A stretch of 64,000 nt of DNA from an uncultured Eubacteriales bacterium (GTDB taxonomy: Bacteria > Bacillota > Clostridia > Oscillospirales > CAG-272), in the NCBI GenBank assembly GCA_934378145.1, contig CAKXXW010000007.1:1-64000 (forward strand). Reading direction: 5' to 3'. Both the position numbers and the translations under genes were made by a program. The first letter of the stretch is position 1. Each line of letters begins with the position of its first letter. This document shows, piece by piece, positions 7,358 to 14,969 of this stretch. The notes beneath the pieces were generated by a model. The model worked only from the letters and a program-made list of their open reading frames with translations. It was not told where the DNA came from and made no database searches.

Positions 7358-8869
7358 TTACTGATCTACCGGCTTCATTGTCGGGAAAAGCAGGACATCG
7401 CGGATAGAGGGACTGTCGGTGAGTAGCATGACCATACGGTCGATGCCGAATCCGATGCCTCCCGTGGGCGGCATACCGAGTTCAAGGGCATAAAGGAAGT
7501 CCTCGTCGGTCGTGTTCGCCTCTTCGTCGCCCTGCGCAAGGAGAGCCTCCTGCGCCTTGAAGCGTTCGCGCTGATCGATCGGGTCGTTAAGCTCGGAGTA
7601 TGCATTCGCCATCTCCCAGCCGTTCATGAAGAACTCAAACCTTTCGACATAGTCGGGATCCTCGGGCTTCTTCTTCGTCAGCGGCGAGATCTCTATCGGG
7701 TGATCCATAACGAAGGTCGGCTGGATCAGATGCTCCTCCGCATAAGTCTCGAAGAAAAGATTGAGAATATCGCCCTTCTTGTGTCTCGGCTCGAATTCGA
7801 TGTTGTGAGCCTTCGCTGCCTCGCGGGCTTCCTCAAGAGTGTGTATCTCCGAGAAGTCGACACCCGAATACTTCTTTACCGCGTCAAGCATAGTGATGCG
7901 GGTGAAGGGCTTGCCGAGATCCATCTCGATGCCGTTATAAGTAATAACGGTCGTGCCGAGTACCTCTTTCGCCACATAGCGGTAAAGGTTTTCGGTCAGA
8001 TCCATCATGCCGTGGTAGTCGGTATAAGCCTGATAAAGTTCCATCAGGGTAAATTCGGGGTTATGGCGGGTGTCAAGTCCCTCGTTGCGGAAGACTCTTC
8101 CTATCTCGTAGACCTTCTCCATTCCTCCGACGATGAGGCGCTTCAGGTAAAGCTCGAGCGATATGCGGAGCTTGACATCAAGGTCAAGGGCATTGAAATG
8201 CGTCTCGAAGGGCCTTGCGGCAGCTCCTCCGGCGTTCTGGACGAGCATCGGAGTCTCGACCTCCATAAAGCCCTGCGAATCAAGGTAACGGCGCACCGTG
8301 CTGATGATCCTCGAGCGGTTGATGAAGGTCTTCTTCGTATCCTCATTCATGATGAGGTCGACATATCTCTGACGGTAGCGCAAGTCGGTGTTCGTCAGTC
8401 CGTGGAACTTCTCGGGCAGGATCTGAAGGCTCTTTGAAAGGAGCGTCACAGAGTTCGCGTGTACCGAGATCTCACCCGTTTTCGTTCTGAAAACATACCC
8501 CTTCACACCGACAAGATCGCCGATGTCGAGCTTCTTGAACGCCTTGTAGGGATCCTCGCCGAGCGAATCGCGCGAGACATAGCACTGGATATTGCCGGTA
8601 AGGTCCTGCACATTGCAGAAGGACGCCTTGCCCATGACTCTCTTTGACATGAGTCTTCCTGCGATCGACACATCCTTGCCCTCGAGCGAGTCGAAATTAT
8701 CTTTTATTTCGGACGAATGGTGAGTCTGATCGTACTTTGTTATCCTGAAGGGGTCGTTCCCCTCCTCGCAGAGGGATGCAAGCTTGTCGCGGCGGACGCG
8801 GAGCAGCTCCGAAAGCTCAGCCGCGGTAGGCTCCGCGCGGTTTATCTCAAGGTTTTCCTTTTCGGTCAT
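7358..8869 (-). CDS. lysS: Lysyl-tRNA synthetase, class II
   Basis: 503 residues, the normal length. An OB-fold anticodon-binding domain (about 60-175) precedes the class II core with motif 1 (RSRIISTVRRYLDSQGFMEVETP), motif 2 (YEIGRVFRNEGLDTRHNPEFT) and motif 3 (GGIGFGIDRMVMLLTDSPSIRDVLLFP). It charges tRNA-Lys. It follows greA by 18 bases; greA-lysS is a common Firmicutes pair. The first about 45 residues form a charged extension. Confidence 0.98.
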   Translation of the reverse strand: MTEKENLEINRAEPTAAELSELLRVRRDKLASLCEEGNDPFRITKYDQTHHSSEIKDNFDSLEGKDVSIAGRLMSKRVMGKASFCNVQDLTGNIQCYVSRDSLGEDPYKAFKKLDIGDLVGVKGYVFRTKTGEISVHANSVTLLSKSLQILPEKFHGLTNTDLRYRQRYVDLIMNEDTKKTFINRSRIISTVRRYLDSQGFMEVETPMLVQNAGGAAARPFETHFNALDLDVKLRISLELYLKRLIVGGMEKVYEIGRVFRNEGLDTRHNPEFTLMELYQAYTDYHGMMDLTENLYRYVAKEVLGTTVITYNGIEMDLGKPFTRITMLDAVKKYSGVDFSEIHTLEEAREAAKAHNIEFEPRHKKGDILNLFFETYAEEHLIQPTFVMDHPIEISPLTKKKPEDPDYVERFEFFMNGWEMANAYSELNDPIDQRERFKAQEALLAQGDEEANTTDEDFLYALELGMPPTGGIGFGIDRMVMLLTDSPSIRDVLLFPTMKPVDQ

Positions 8870-8887
8870 CTTTATTTCCTCCGGATG

Positions 8888-9400
8888 TCAGATCGTGTGA
8901 TGCTCATGCTCGTTCTTCGTACGGAAGACATCGCGGACCTCGACCTCGAAATGCCCGCCGGGAGCATTGACGGTGACGACCGAGCCGACTCTCGCGTGCG
9001 CGTCAACAAGCGCCTTACCTATCGGCGACTGGTCGGAGATCCTGTGTTCGGCGGGATCGGCTTCATTGGAGCCGACTATGCTGTATTCGATCTCCTCGTC
9101 GTCGTCGCGGAAGTAGAGCTTCACGGTCGAGCCGACGCCGACCACCGATGTATCTATCTTCGATTCGTCAACTATCTCGGCGTTGTTTTTAAGCTCTTCA
9201 AGCTCTTTTATCCTTGCCTCGATCTTTGCCTGTCTTGTTCTTGCTTCATCGTATTCGGAGTTTTCCGAAAGGTCTCCGTAGGAGCGGGCGACCGACAGAT
9301 CGCGTTTGACCTCTTCGCGTTCGACATTTACGAGATGGTCGTATTCTCTTTCAAGTGCCTCATAGCCTTCCTTGGTGTAAAGCGTTTTCTTGGTTGACAT
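8888..9400 (-). CDS. greA: Transcript cleavage factor GreA
   Basis: 170 residues. The N-terminal coiled coil carries the acidic tip (SVARSYGDLSENSEYDEAR), which reaches into the RNA polymerase secondary channel and stimulates cleavage of backtracked RNA. The C-terminal FKBP-like domain has YSIVGSNEADP and ISDQSPIGKALVDA. It ends in an unusual His-rich tail (NEHEHHTI). Downstream of the S41 protease by 38 bases and upstream of lysS by 18. Confidence 0.97.
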   Translation of the reverse strand: MSTKKTLYTKEGYEALEREYDHLVNVEREEVKRDLSVARSYGDLSENSEYDEARTRQAKIEARIKELEELKNNAEIVDESKIDTSVVGVGSTVKLYFRDDDEEIEYSIVGSNEADPAEHRISDQSPIGKALVDAHARVGSVVTVNAPGGHFEVEVRDVFRTKNEHEHHTI

Positions 9401-9438
9401 ACTTTTCTCCCTGTTATGATATGATATGAATTTTGATT

Positions 9439-10767
9439 TTACTTCGTTAAATAATCTACTGCGGCGGCAAGCTGATTGTCCTTTGCCTGATATTCCGCGC
9501 GAAGGAGCTTATAGAGGTTTACCTTCTTCGCTTCCTCGGAAAGCTCAACGGTGCAGCCCTCGTCGGGGTAGAGTCCGATGCCGTCGTAATTGTCAGAAAG
9601 CGGAGGATAATAGAAGGCGGTCGTCATCTTGATCGCACCCTTGCCGAGTCCGTAGATCGACTGCATACATCCCTTGCCGTATGTCTTCTCGCCGAAGACC
9701 TTCGCAAGTCCGTAGTCCTTCATATTCCCCGTGAAAAGCTCGGCGGCGCTCGCCGTTCCGCCGTTCACGAGTACGGCAGCCTTGTAATTTCTGTATTTGC
9801 CTATATCTTCCCGCTTTATATTGCAGGTCGAATAGCTTCCCGTATAGCTGACAGGCGTGCAGTACTGCGTCTCCATATTCCCCGATCTGTCCTTCGTGCG
9901 GATAACGATGTCGTCCTCATTGAGGAAATAGGACAGCACCGCCGTGATCGAGGCAAGGTCTCCGCCCGGGTTAGAGCGGACATCGTAGATGAATTTGTCA
10001 CACCCGTCGGCGATAAGCGTCTCCATCGCCGTCCTGAACTGCACGGGGGTAGTGAGGTCGAACTGCACGAGTTTCACGATACCGACGCTCTTATCGGCAG
10101 CCGAAACGGTATAGACCACCGACTCGGATGTAAATTCTTCGCGAAGGATCGAAAATTCCATTATCTCATCGCTCCCCTCGCGAAGGACCCCGAACTCGCA
10201 AAGAGTACCCTTCACCCCCTGGAGCTTCTTGAGTGCAGGCTCGTATCCCACAGTCGCCACATCGGAGGCGTCATCGCCCTTGCCGACCTTCACGATAAGG
10301 TCGCCGGCAAGCAGTCCCGCCTTCTCAGCCGGAGTATCGGGAAGAACCGAGATTATCTCGATAGCCTTTTTCTCTGCATTTTCGGTGACGGTTATACCGA
10401 TCCCCTGATTTTCGCCTTCGTTTTCGCGCTGAAGCGCGGCGTATTCTTCTTCATTATAATATTTCGCATACCTGTCGCCCGTTTTGGCGATATACGCGCT
10501 CACGACGGCATATGCCATATCCTCATCGGTGATCTCGATGTCGTAGAAGGAAAAGCGTTCGAGCATAGCCTTCACTATATCCTCTTTCGACACATCGGAG
10601 ACACCGCCGGTGTTTCCGTTATCGTTACCGTTGCCGTTGTTGTTACCGTTGCTTCCGGAGCCGAAGATGTTTCCTATGGTGTCCGACAGCCTTACAAGTG
10701 CGCAGGAGTTCAGGCAGAACACGAGCGCGAGCAGAAGAGCCGCCAATGCGATATACTTTCTTTTCAT
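9439..10767 (-). CDS. S41-family C-terminal processing protease, lipoprotein
   Basis: 442 residues. Signal peptide with lipobox LNSC (Cys22), then a Gly/Asn-rich flexible linker, an N-terminal helical part, a PDZ domain (GIGITVTENA ... LPDTPAEKAGLLAGDLIVKV) and the S41 catalytic core. The nucleophile lies in NGGTASAAELF, the partner lysine in GEKTYGKGCMQ, and VRSNPGGDL is the typical strand before them. It should act outside the membrane on misfolded or tagged proteins. A stem-loop separates it from the upstream CdaR-type gene. Confidence 0.93.
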   Translation of the reverse strand: MKRKYIALAALLLALVFCLNSCALVRLSDTIGNIFGSGSNGNNNGNGNDNGNTGGVSDVSKEDIVKAMLERFSFYDIEITDEDMAYAVVSAYIAKTGDRYAKYYNEEEYAALQRENEGENQGIGITVTENAEKKAIEIISVLPDTPAEKAGLLAGDLIVKVGKGDDASDVATVGYEPALKKLQGVKGTLCEFGVLREGSDEIMEFSILREEFTSESVVYTVSAADKSVGIVKLVQFDLTTPVQFRTAMETLIADGCDKFIYDVRSNPGGDLASITAVLSYFLNEDDIVIRTKDRSGNMETQYCTPVSYTGSYSTCNIKREDIGKYRNYKAAVLVNGGTASAAELFTGNMKDYGLAKVFGEKTYGKGCMQSIYGLGKGAIKMTTAFYYPPLSDNYDGIGLYPDEGCTVELSEEAKKVNLYKLLRAEYQAKDNQLAAAVDYLTK

Positions 10768-10806
10768 AGCAAAATCTTCCTTATTGTATTATTTAATTAT
10801 GCAATT

Positions 10807-10836
10807 AAGCGAAACGGATGAGCCTCCGTTCCGCTT
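10807..10836 (-). terminator. Stem-loop after the CdaR-type regulator, weak U-tract
   Basis: On the minus strand AAGCGGAACGGA pairs with TCCGTTTCGCTT (12 bp, one G-U). It is followed by AATTGCATAATT, not a clean run of T. It may be a partial terminator or RNA-stabilising stem between two genes. Confidence 0.55.
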
Positions 10837-10842
10837 ATGCGT

Positions 10843-11928
10843 TCAGAATTTCGCGGGCTTCGAGTTGAGATATTTCTTGACCATAAGGGCGACCTTGAAG
10901 GTTATCGCGTGTTCGAATTCGCGCAGGTCAAGTCCCGTCAGCTTGCGGATCTTATCGAGCCTGTAAACGAGGGTATTCCTGTGTACGAAGAGCTTTCTCG
11001 AAGTCTCCGAAACATTCAGATTGTTCTCAAAGAAGCAGTTTATCGTCATAAGAGTCTCGCGGTCGAGCGATTCGAGCGAGCCTTTCTTGAAGACCTCCTG
11101 CAAAAACATCTCGCAAAGGGTCGTCGGGAGCTGATAAATGAGCCTTCCGATACCGAGGTTCTCGTAGCTTATGATGCTCTTCTCGGTGTCGAAGACCTTT
11201 CCGACATCAAGCGCGACCTGCGCCTCCTTGTAGGCTCTCGCAAGGTCCTTGATATTGTCGACGACGGTCGAGATACCGATGCTCGCCTTCGTGTAGAATT
11301 CGGTCGAAAGGGTATCGGCGATATTCGTCGCCATCTTCTCGATCTCCTTCTGATCGGTGCCGGGCTTGAGATCCTTCACAAGCACAATATCGTGTTCGCC
11401 GACGCTTATGACATAGTCCTTCGATTTGTCGGGGAACATATTCTGGAGCATCTCAAACGGCATCATATCGGTCTTGCCGCTGAACTTTATGAGGAAGACT
11501 ATGCGGCTCTCCTCGGTATTGAAGTGAAGCTCCTTGCTCTTGATATAAATATCGCTCGGAAGAATGTTGTCGAGTATGATGTTCTTGACAAACGAACCCT
11601 TATCGTATTTTTCGTCGTAAAGGTTCTTTATATTCGCCAGCGAGATGGCAAGCAGCTTCGAGGTCTTCTCGGCATTCTTGTCCTCTCCCTCAACGAAAAC
11701 GATATATTCCGCCTTTCCCGCGGGACCGATCGCGCGGTATGTGTAGCCGCCCGACACAACAAGGTCGTTTGAATAGGTAAGCTCGTCGCGGACACCCTGG
11801 CGGATCTCGCCGATCTTGACAAGCTCCGAGCAGGCTATGATGACTCCGTTTTCGTCGACAACGCCGATAACGCGGTCGACCGCGTCCTTCATCTGATGAA
11901 TTACGCCCTGAAATAATCTGTTAGACAT
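10843..11928 (-). CDS. CdaR/PucR-type helix-turn-helix regulator
   Basis: 361 residues. The N-terminal part (MSNRLFQGVIHQMKDAVDRV ... GVVDENGVIIAC) resembles the sugar-diacid recognition domain; a GGDEF-like middle domain follows; the C-terminus is the PucR helix-turn-helix (CFFENNLNVSETSRKLFVHR NTLVYRLDKIRKLTG). Family members activate catabolic genes in response to small ligands. No obvious diacid operon is nearby, so the ligand is unknown. A 9-base direct repeat overlaps its promoter region and could be an autoregulatory site. Confidence 0.85.
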   Translation of the reverse strand: MSNRLFQGVIHQMKDAVDRVIGVVDENGVIIACSELVKIGEIRQGVRDELTYSNDLVVSGGYTYRAIGPAGKAEYIVFVEGEDKNAEKTSKLLAISLANIKNLYDEKYDKGSFVKNIILDNILPSDIYIKSKELHFNTEESRIVFLIKFSGKTDMMPFEMLQNMFPDKSKDYVISVGEHDIVLVKDLKPGTDQKEIEKMATNIADTLSTEFYTKASIGISTVVDNIKDLARAYKEAQVALDVGKVFDTEKSIISYENLGIGRLIYQLPTTLCEMFLQEVFKKGSLESLDRETLMTINCFFENNLNVSETSRKLFVHRNTLVYRLDKIRKLTGLDLREFEHAITFKVALMVKKYLNSKPAKF

Positions 11929-11959
11929 TACTTTGCCCTCTTCTTCCGTTTTGTATATT

Positions 11960-11983
11960 CTACACTATATTGTACTACACTAT
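11960..11983. promoter_or_regulatory. Possible operator: 9-bp direct repeat before the CdaR-type gene
   Basis: CTACACTAT occurs at 11960-11968 and again at 11975-11983, start to start 15 bases, 32-55 bases upstream of the start codon. The spacing and position suit binding by a regulator, but no family site is known to me. Confidence 0.4.
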
Positions 11984-12047
11984 TTGTGATTTTTCAATAG
12001 GGTATTTTATGTTATTTCTAAAAAGACGAAAAAATAATTGTAAAAAT

Positions 12048-12818
12048 TCACTCATTTGACGAAGCACTGCCGAGTTCAAACTCATAAGACAGCGCCCCAA
12101 GCAGGAATGTTGACACAGTTTCGGTGCGAAGGATGCGTTTTCCGAGCCCGACGGGGATAAGTCCCGTCGCCGACGCGCGCTCTGCCTCAGCCGTCGAAAA
12201 ACCTCCCTCGGGGCCTATCACGACCGAGACGGTGAAGCCCTCGCGCCTGCCGAGCCGTGACACGGAAGCCTTCAGCGCTTCTCCGAGCGGAAGTGTACCC
12301 TCGCCCTCGTAGCAGAAGAGCGGGATGTCGGCTTTCGATGCCGAAAGAAGCATCTCCGAAAAGCTCACGGCGCCATAAACGCGGGGAATTATGCCGCGAC
12401 CGCTTTGCTTTGCCGCCTCGAGCGCAATCTTCTGCCGCCGCGGACTCTTCTTATCCTCCGCCGCGGGATCCGTGCGGACGATGCAGCGCTCCGACCCGAA
12501 GAGCCTTATCTCTGACGCGCCGCACTCGACCGATTTCTGTATGACCGTGTCGAGCTTTTCGCCCTTCGGCAGAGCCTGCCATATACAGGCGAAAAACGGA
12601 GGCTCCGCAGCCGTCCGCCTTTTACTTATTATCCTTGCCGTAACATCACCCGAAAAGGCGACAAGCTCACAATCGTATTCGTTCCTTTCCCCATCGCAGA
12701 CGGTGATATGCTCACCGGCAGCCATGCGGAGCGACCGCGAGATATGAAAAGCGTCATCTCCCGTGAGGGTCACAAGATCGCCGTCGATCTGCCCTTCACC
12801 GATAAAAAAACGCGGCAT
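12048..12818 (-). CDS. rsmE: 16S rRNA (uridine-1498-N3)-methyltransferase RsmE
   Basis: 256 residues from the ATG at 12818, which has GGAGG at the right distance; an in-frame start 10 codons earlier does not. An N-terminal PUA-like domain (MPRFFIGEGQ, HISRSLRMAAGEHITVCDG) is followed by a SPOUT knot with VVIGPEGGFSTAEAERA and LGKRILRTETV, which binds S-adenosylmethionine. It methylates U1498 in the decoding region. Transcribed from its own consensus promoter, divergent from the FAD oxidoreductase. Confidence 0.95.
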   Translation of the reverse strand: MPRFFIGEGQIDGDLVTLTGDDAFHISRSLRMAAGEHITVCDGERNEYDCELVAFSGDVTARIISKRRTAAEPPFFACIWQALPKGEKLDTVIQKSVECGASEIRLFGSERCIVRTDPAAEDKKSPRRQKIALEAAKQSGRGIIPRVYGAVSFSEMLLSASKADIPLFCYEGEGTLPLGEALKASVSRLGRREGFTVSVVIGPEGGFSTAEAERASATGLIPVGLGKRILRTETVSTFLLGALSYEFELGSASSNE

Positions 12819-12867
12819 TATGACCTCCGAAGGCTTATTTTGTCGCATTATTGCGCAAGCATCTTGA

Positions 12868-12896
12868 ATTATACTATATTATCTTCCGTTTGTCAA
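12868..12896 (-). promoter_or_regulatory. Full-consensus promoter of rsmE
   Basis: TTGACA (12896-12891), 17-base spacer, TATAAT (12873-12868). Confidence 0.85.
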
Positions 12897-12949
12897 ATGT
12901 TTTTATTGAATTTCACGAAAAATATCTCGTTTTTCGGTCATGTAAAGGC

Positions 12950-12978
12950 TTTACTTTTGGCAGATAAGATGATATAAT
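12950..12978 (+). promoter_or_regulatory. Promoter of the FAD-dependent oxidoreductase
   Basis: TTTACT (12950-12955), 17-base spacer, TATAAT (12973-12978). It lies back to back with the rsmE promoter. Confidence 0.75.
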
Positions 12979-13018
12979 TGATAAAAATCACAAATAAAGA
13001 CTTTAAGGAGTAAAAGCC

Positions 13019-14098
13019 GTGCGTGATTTCGATATAGCTGTGACCGGCGCGGGACCCGCCGGAGCGACCTTTGCAAGGCTCGCGGCAAAGAACGGTCTTT
13101 CGGTGCTTCTCGCCGACGGACAGAGTGAGCTTTCGCGCAAGCCCTGCGGCGGACTTCTCGCACCCGACGCGCAGAATGTCCTCGCGGGAATGAAGCTGAC
13201 ACTGCCGAAAGAAGTCCTTGTCGACCCGCAGATCTTCTCCGTCAAGGTCTACGACGCGAAAACACACCTGACCCGCTTCTATCCGCGGCGCTACCTCAAT
13301 ATGGAGCGGCTGAGATTCGACCGCTGGCTGATCTCGCTCGTCCCCGATCGGGTCGAAATAAAGGCAGGGCGCGTCACGCATATCGAGCGGCAGGGCGAGG
13401 GCTTCGGACTTACCTTCGGGGACGGGGAAAAGCTCTTCTGCCGCGCACTTGTCGGTGCCGACGGCGGAAATTCGGCAGTGAGGAAATTTTTCCTTTCCGA
13501 GAATATGAAAAAGGACAAGATAAAACGCTATACCGCCATCCAGCAGTGGTTTGCCGACGACGGGCGGAGCGAACCCTTCTATTCATGCATCTTCGACGGC
13601 GAAACGAGCCCGTCCTGCTCGTGGTCGGCTTACAAGGACGGACTGATAATGTTCGGCGGGTGCTTCCCGGGGAAGGATTGCCGCAAGGCTTTCGAGCGCC
13701 AGAAAGCGAAGCTCATCGCCGACGGCATCCTGCCGTTTGACGGAGAAAAGGCGATCAAGACCGAGGCGTGCCTTGTGTGCAGTCCGGGAAAGCAGTCGGA
13801 CTTTGTTACCGGCGGCAACGGAGTATTTCTCATAGGCGAGGCGGCGGGCTTTGTCAGCCCCAGCTCATACGAGGGCATCAGCTACGCCCTTGACAGTGGG
13901 AGGCTGCTCTCTGTGGCTTTTGAAAGCACGAAAAGAGGAGATCTTGCCGACCTTTCGCAGGTCGCGGATACATACGGAAAGCTCACGGCTCCCATTCGCC
14001 GAAGGCTGTTGCTCAAGGACATGAAGCGGCGCGTGATCTTCTCGCAAGCCACGAGGAACATCATCCTGCGTACCGGCATCGCTTCGTTGAGGATTTAA
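13019..14098 (+). CDS. FAD-dependent oxidoreductase, geranylgeranyl-reductase-like
   Basis: 359 residues with a GTG start preceded by AAGGAG at 13004-13009. The N-terminal dinucleotide-binding motif is DIAVTGAGPAGATFARLAAK. Next comes SRKPCGGLLAP, the conserved Cys-Gly-Gly region of this group. The second FAD contact is GVFLIGEAAGFVSPSSYEGI. Homologues reduce isoprenoid chains or act on other hydrophobic substrates. The true substrate here is not evident. It is transcribed alone and ends at a hairpin module (14111-14173). Confidence 0.85.
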   Translation: MRDFDIAVTGAGPAGATFARLAAKNGLSVLLADGQSELSRKPCGGLLAPDAQNVLAGMKLTLPKEVLVDPQIFSVKVYDAKTHLTRFYPRRYLNMERLRFDRWLISLVPDRVEIKAGRVTHIERQGEGFGLTFGDGEKLFCRALVGADGGNSAVRKFFLSENMKKDKIKRYTAIQQWFADDGRSEPFYSCIFDGETSPSCSWSAYKDGLIMFGGCFPGKDCRKAFERQKAKLIADGILPFDGEKAIKTEACLVCSPGKQSDFVTGGNGVFLIGEAAGFVSPSSYEGISYALDSGRLLSVAFESTKRGDLADLSQVADTYGKLTAPIRRRLLLKDMKRRVIFSQATRNIILRTGIASLRI

Positions 14099-14110
14099 AG
14101 GCGTTTTGAA

Positions 14111-14173
14111 AGTAAAGACCTCACCCGCGGCAATGCCTTCAAAAAGGCATTGTTACGAGTGAGGTCTTTCTTA
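14111..14173. repeat. Long hairpin module with AAGACCTCAC arms, copy 1
   Basis: AAAGACCTCAC pairs with GTGAGGTCTTT, and inside it AATGCCTT pairs with AAGGCATT. A related hairpin with changed arm sequences lies at 37427-37495. Here it directly follows the FAD oxidoreductase and may terminate it (TTTCTTA follows). Confidence 0.75.
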
Positions 14174-14182
14174 CCCGTTCAC

Positions 14183-14211
14183 GGCGGGCGCCCGATGGGA
14201 CGCCCCTACCG
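14183..14211. repeat. 29-bp GC-rich intergenic repeat, copy 2
   Basis: Identical over 29 bases to 2294-2322, in the same position relative to the hairpin array that follows. Confidence 0.85.
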
Positions 14212-14217
14212 TGCGCG

Positions 14218-14335
14218 AAAATGAAGCGCACCTGCGGTGCATGAAAAATGAAGCAGGGCTTCGCCCCGTTAAGCGCGGCTTCGCCGCACGGAAGGGAAAC
14301 GGAGTACGTGCTTCGCTTTATGTTAGCACTATCGG
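14218..14335. repeat. Array of short hairpins joined by ATGAAG, copy 2
   Basis: Shorter version of the array at 2330-2505. It shares ATGAAGCGCACCTGCGGTGC, a variant CAGGGCTTCGCCC hairpin and GCGGCTTCGCCGC, then decays. Confidence 0.75.
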
Positions 14336-14343
14336 TGTACTTC

Positions 14344-14633
14344 ACCTTAAGATTAAACACTTTAACTTTTTGTCTCGGGCAGAATTTCACCCCGTGGGTG
14401 AAATTCCGGTGGGTTTTTGAGAAAGGGCTGAAAAAAGGCTGCTCGCAGACTTTTGAAGACCTTTCTCAAAAAGACACCATAGTTTTGCCGCAGGCAAAAT
14501 GCCGCGAGACAAGTCTTTACTGCCATAACCTTTCAGCAAATTCTTTGAAGGGTTCGGGAAACTTTCTTCTAAGAAAGTTTCCCGTGTCCCCCCCGTCGTA
14601 TCTCCCGTATCCCTCGCCGCGGCTTACCTGCCC
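14344..14633 (+). repeat. Cloverleaf-type structured repeat, copy B (subtype II)
   Basis: Folded core 14370-14512, closing stem TTGTCTCG / CGAGACAA. Arm 1 is GAATTTCACCC / GGGTGAAATTC. Arm 2 is TTTTGAGAAAGG / CCTTTCTCAAAA with an inner CTGC-GCAG tip. Arm 3 is TTTTGCC-GCA-GGCAAAA. The conserved AATTCTTTGAAGGG and the hairpin GGGAAACTTTCTT / AAGAAAGTTTCCC (14556-14583) follow. The right end abuts the trxA stop codon. Confidence 0.85.
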
Positions 14634-14954
14634 TTAAAGCTCCTTGTCAATAAGGGCGGTGAGCGCCGACTCGGGCTTATAACCGAGGGAGACGGCTCTG
14701 ACTGCCTTGTCCTTTATTATCACTACTGTCGGGATGCTGTCGATCTTGAACGCCGAGGCAAGCTCGGGTTCCTCATCGACATTGACCTTTCCGACCTTGA
14801 TCCGACCTTCGTAATCGGCGGCGATCTTCTCGACCGTCGGTGCGAGCATGCGGCAGGGGCCGCACCACTCTGCCCAGAAATCGAGCATCACCGGAAGGTC
14901 GGAGCAGAGGACCTCGTCCTCAAAATTATCCTTCGTTATCTTTATCTCAGCCAT
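14634..14954 (-). CDS. trxA: Thioredoxin
   Basis: 106 residues, full length. The active site is WAEWCGPCRMLAP (Cys31, Cys34) and the cis-proline loop is DSIPTVVI. It reduces disulfides in cytoplasmic proteins and passes electrons to reductases such as ribonucleotide reductase. It follows alaS by 15 bases. The transcript ends in repeat copy B, whose terminal hairpin starts about 50 bases past the stop. Confidence 0.97.
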   Translation of the reverse strand: MAEIKITKDNFEDEVLCSDLPVMLDFWAEWCGPCRMLAPTVEKIAADYEGRIKVGKVNVDEEPELASAFKIDSIPTVVIIKDKAVRAVSLGYKPESALTALIDKEL

Positions 14955-14969
14955 TTTCGGCTCCTTTTT

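Noticed and set aside
14248..14637. Frame of 129 codons inside the repeat block
   Set aside because: Similar frames appear in other copies only by chance and are broken by the stem changes; the structure, not the protein, is conserved.
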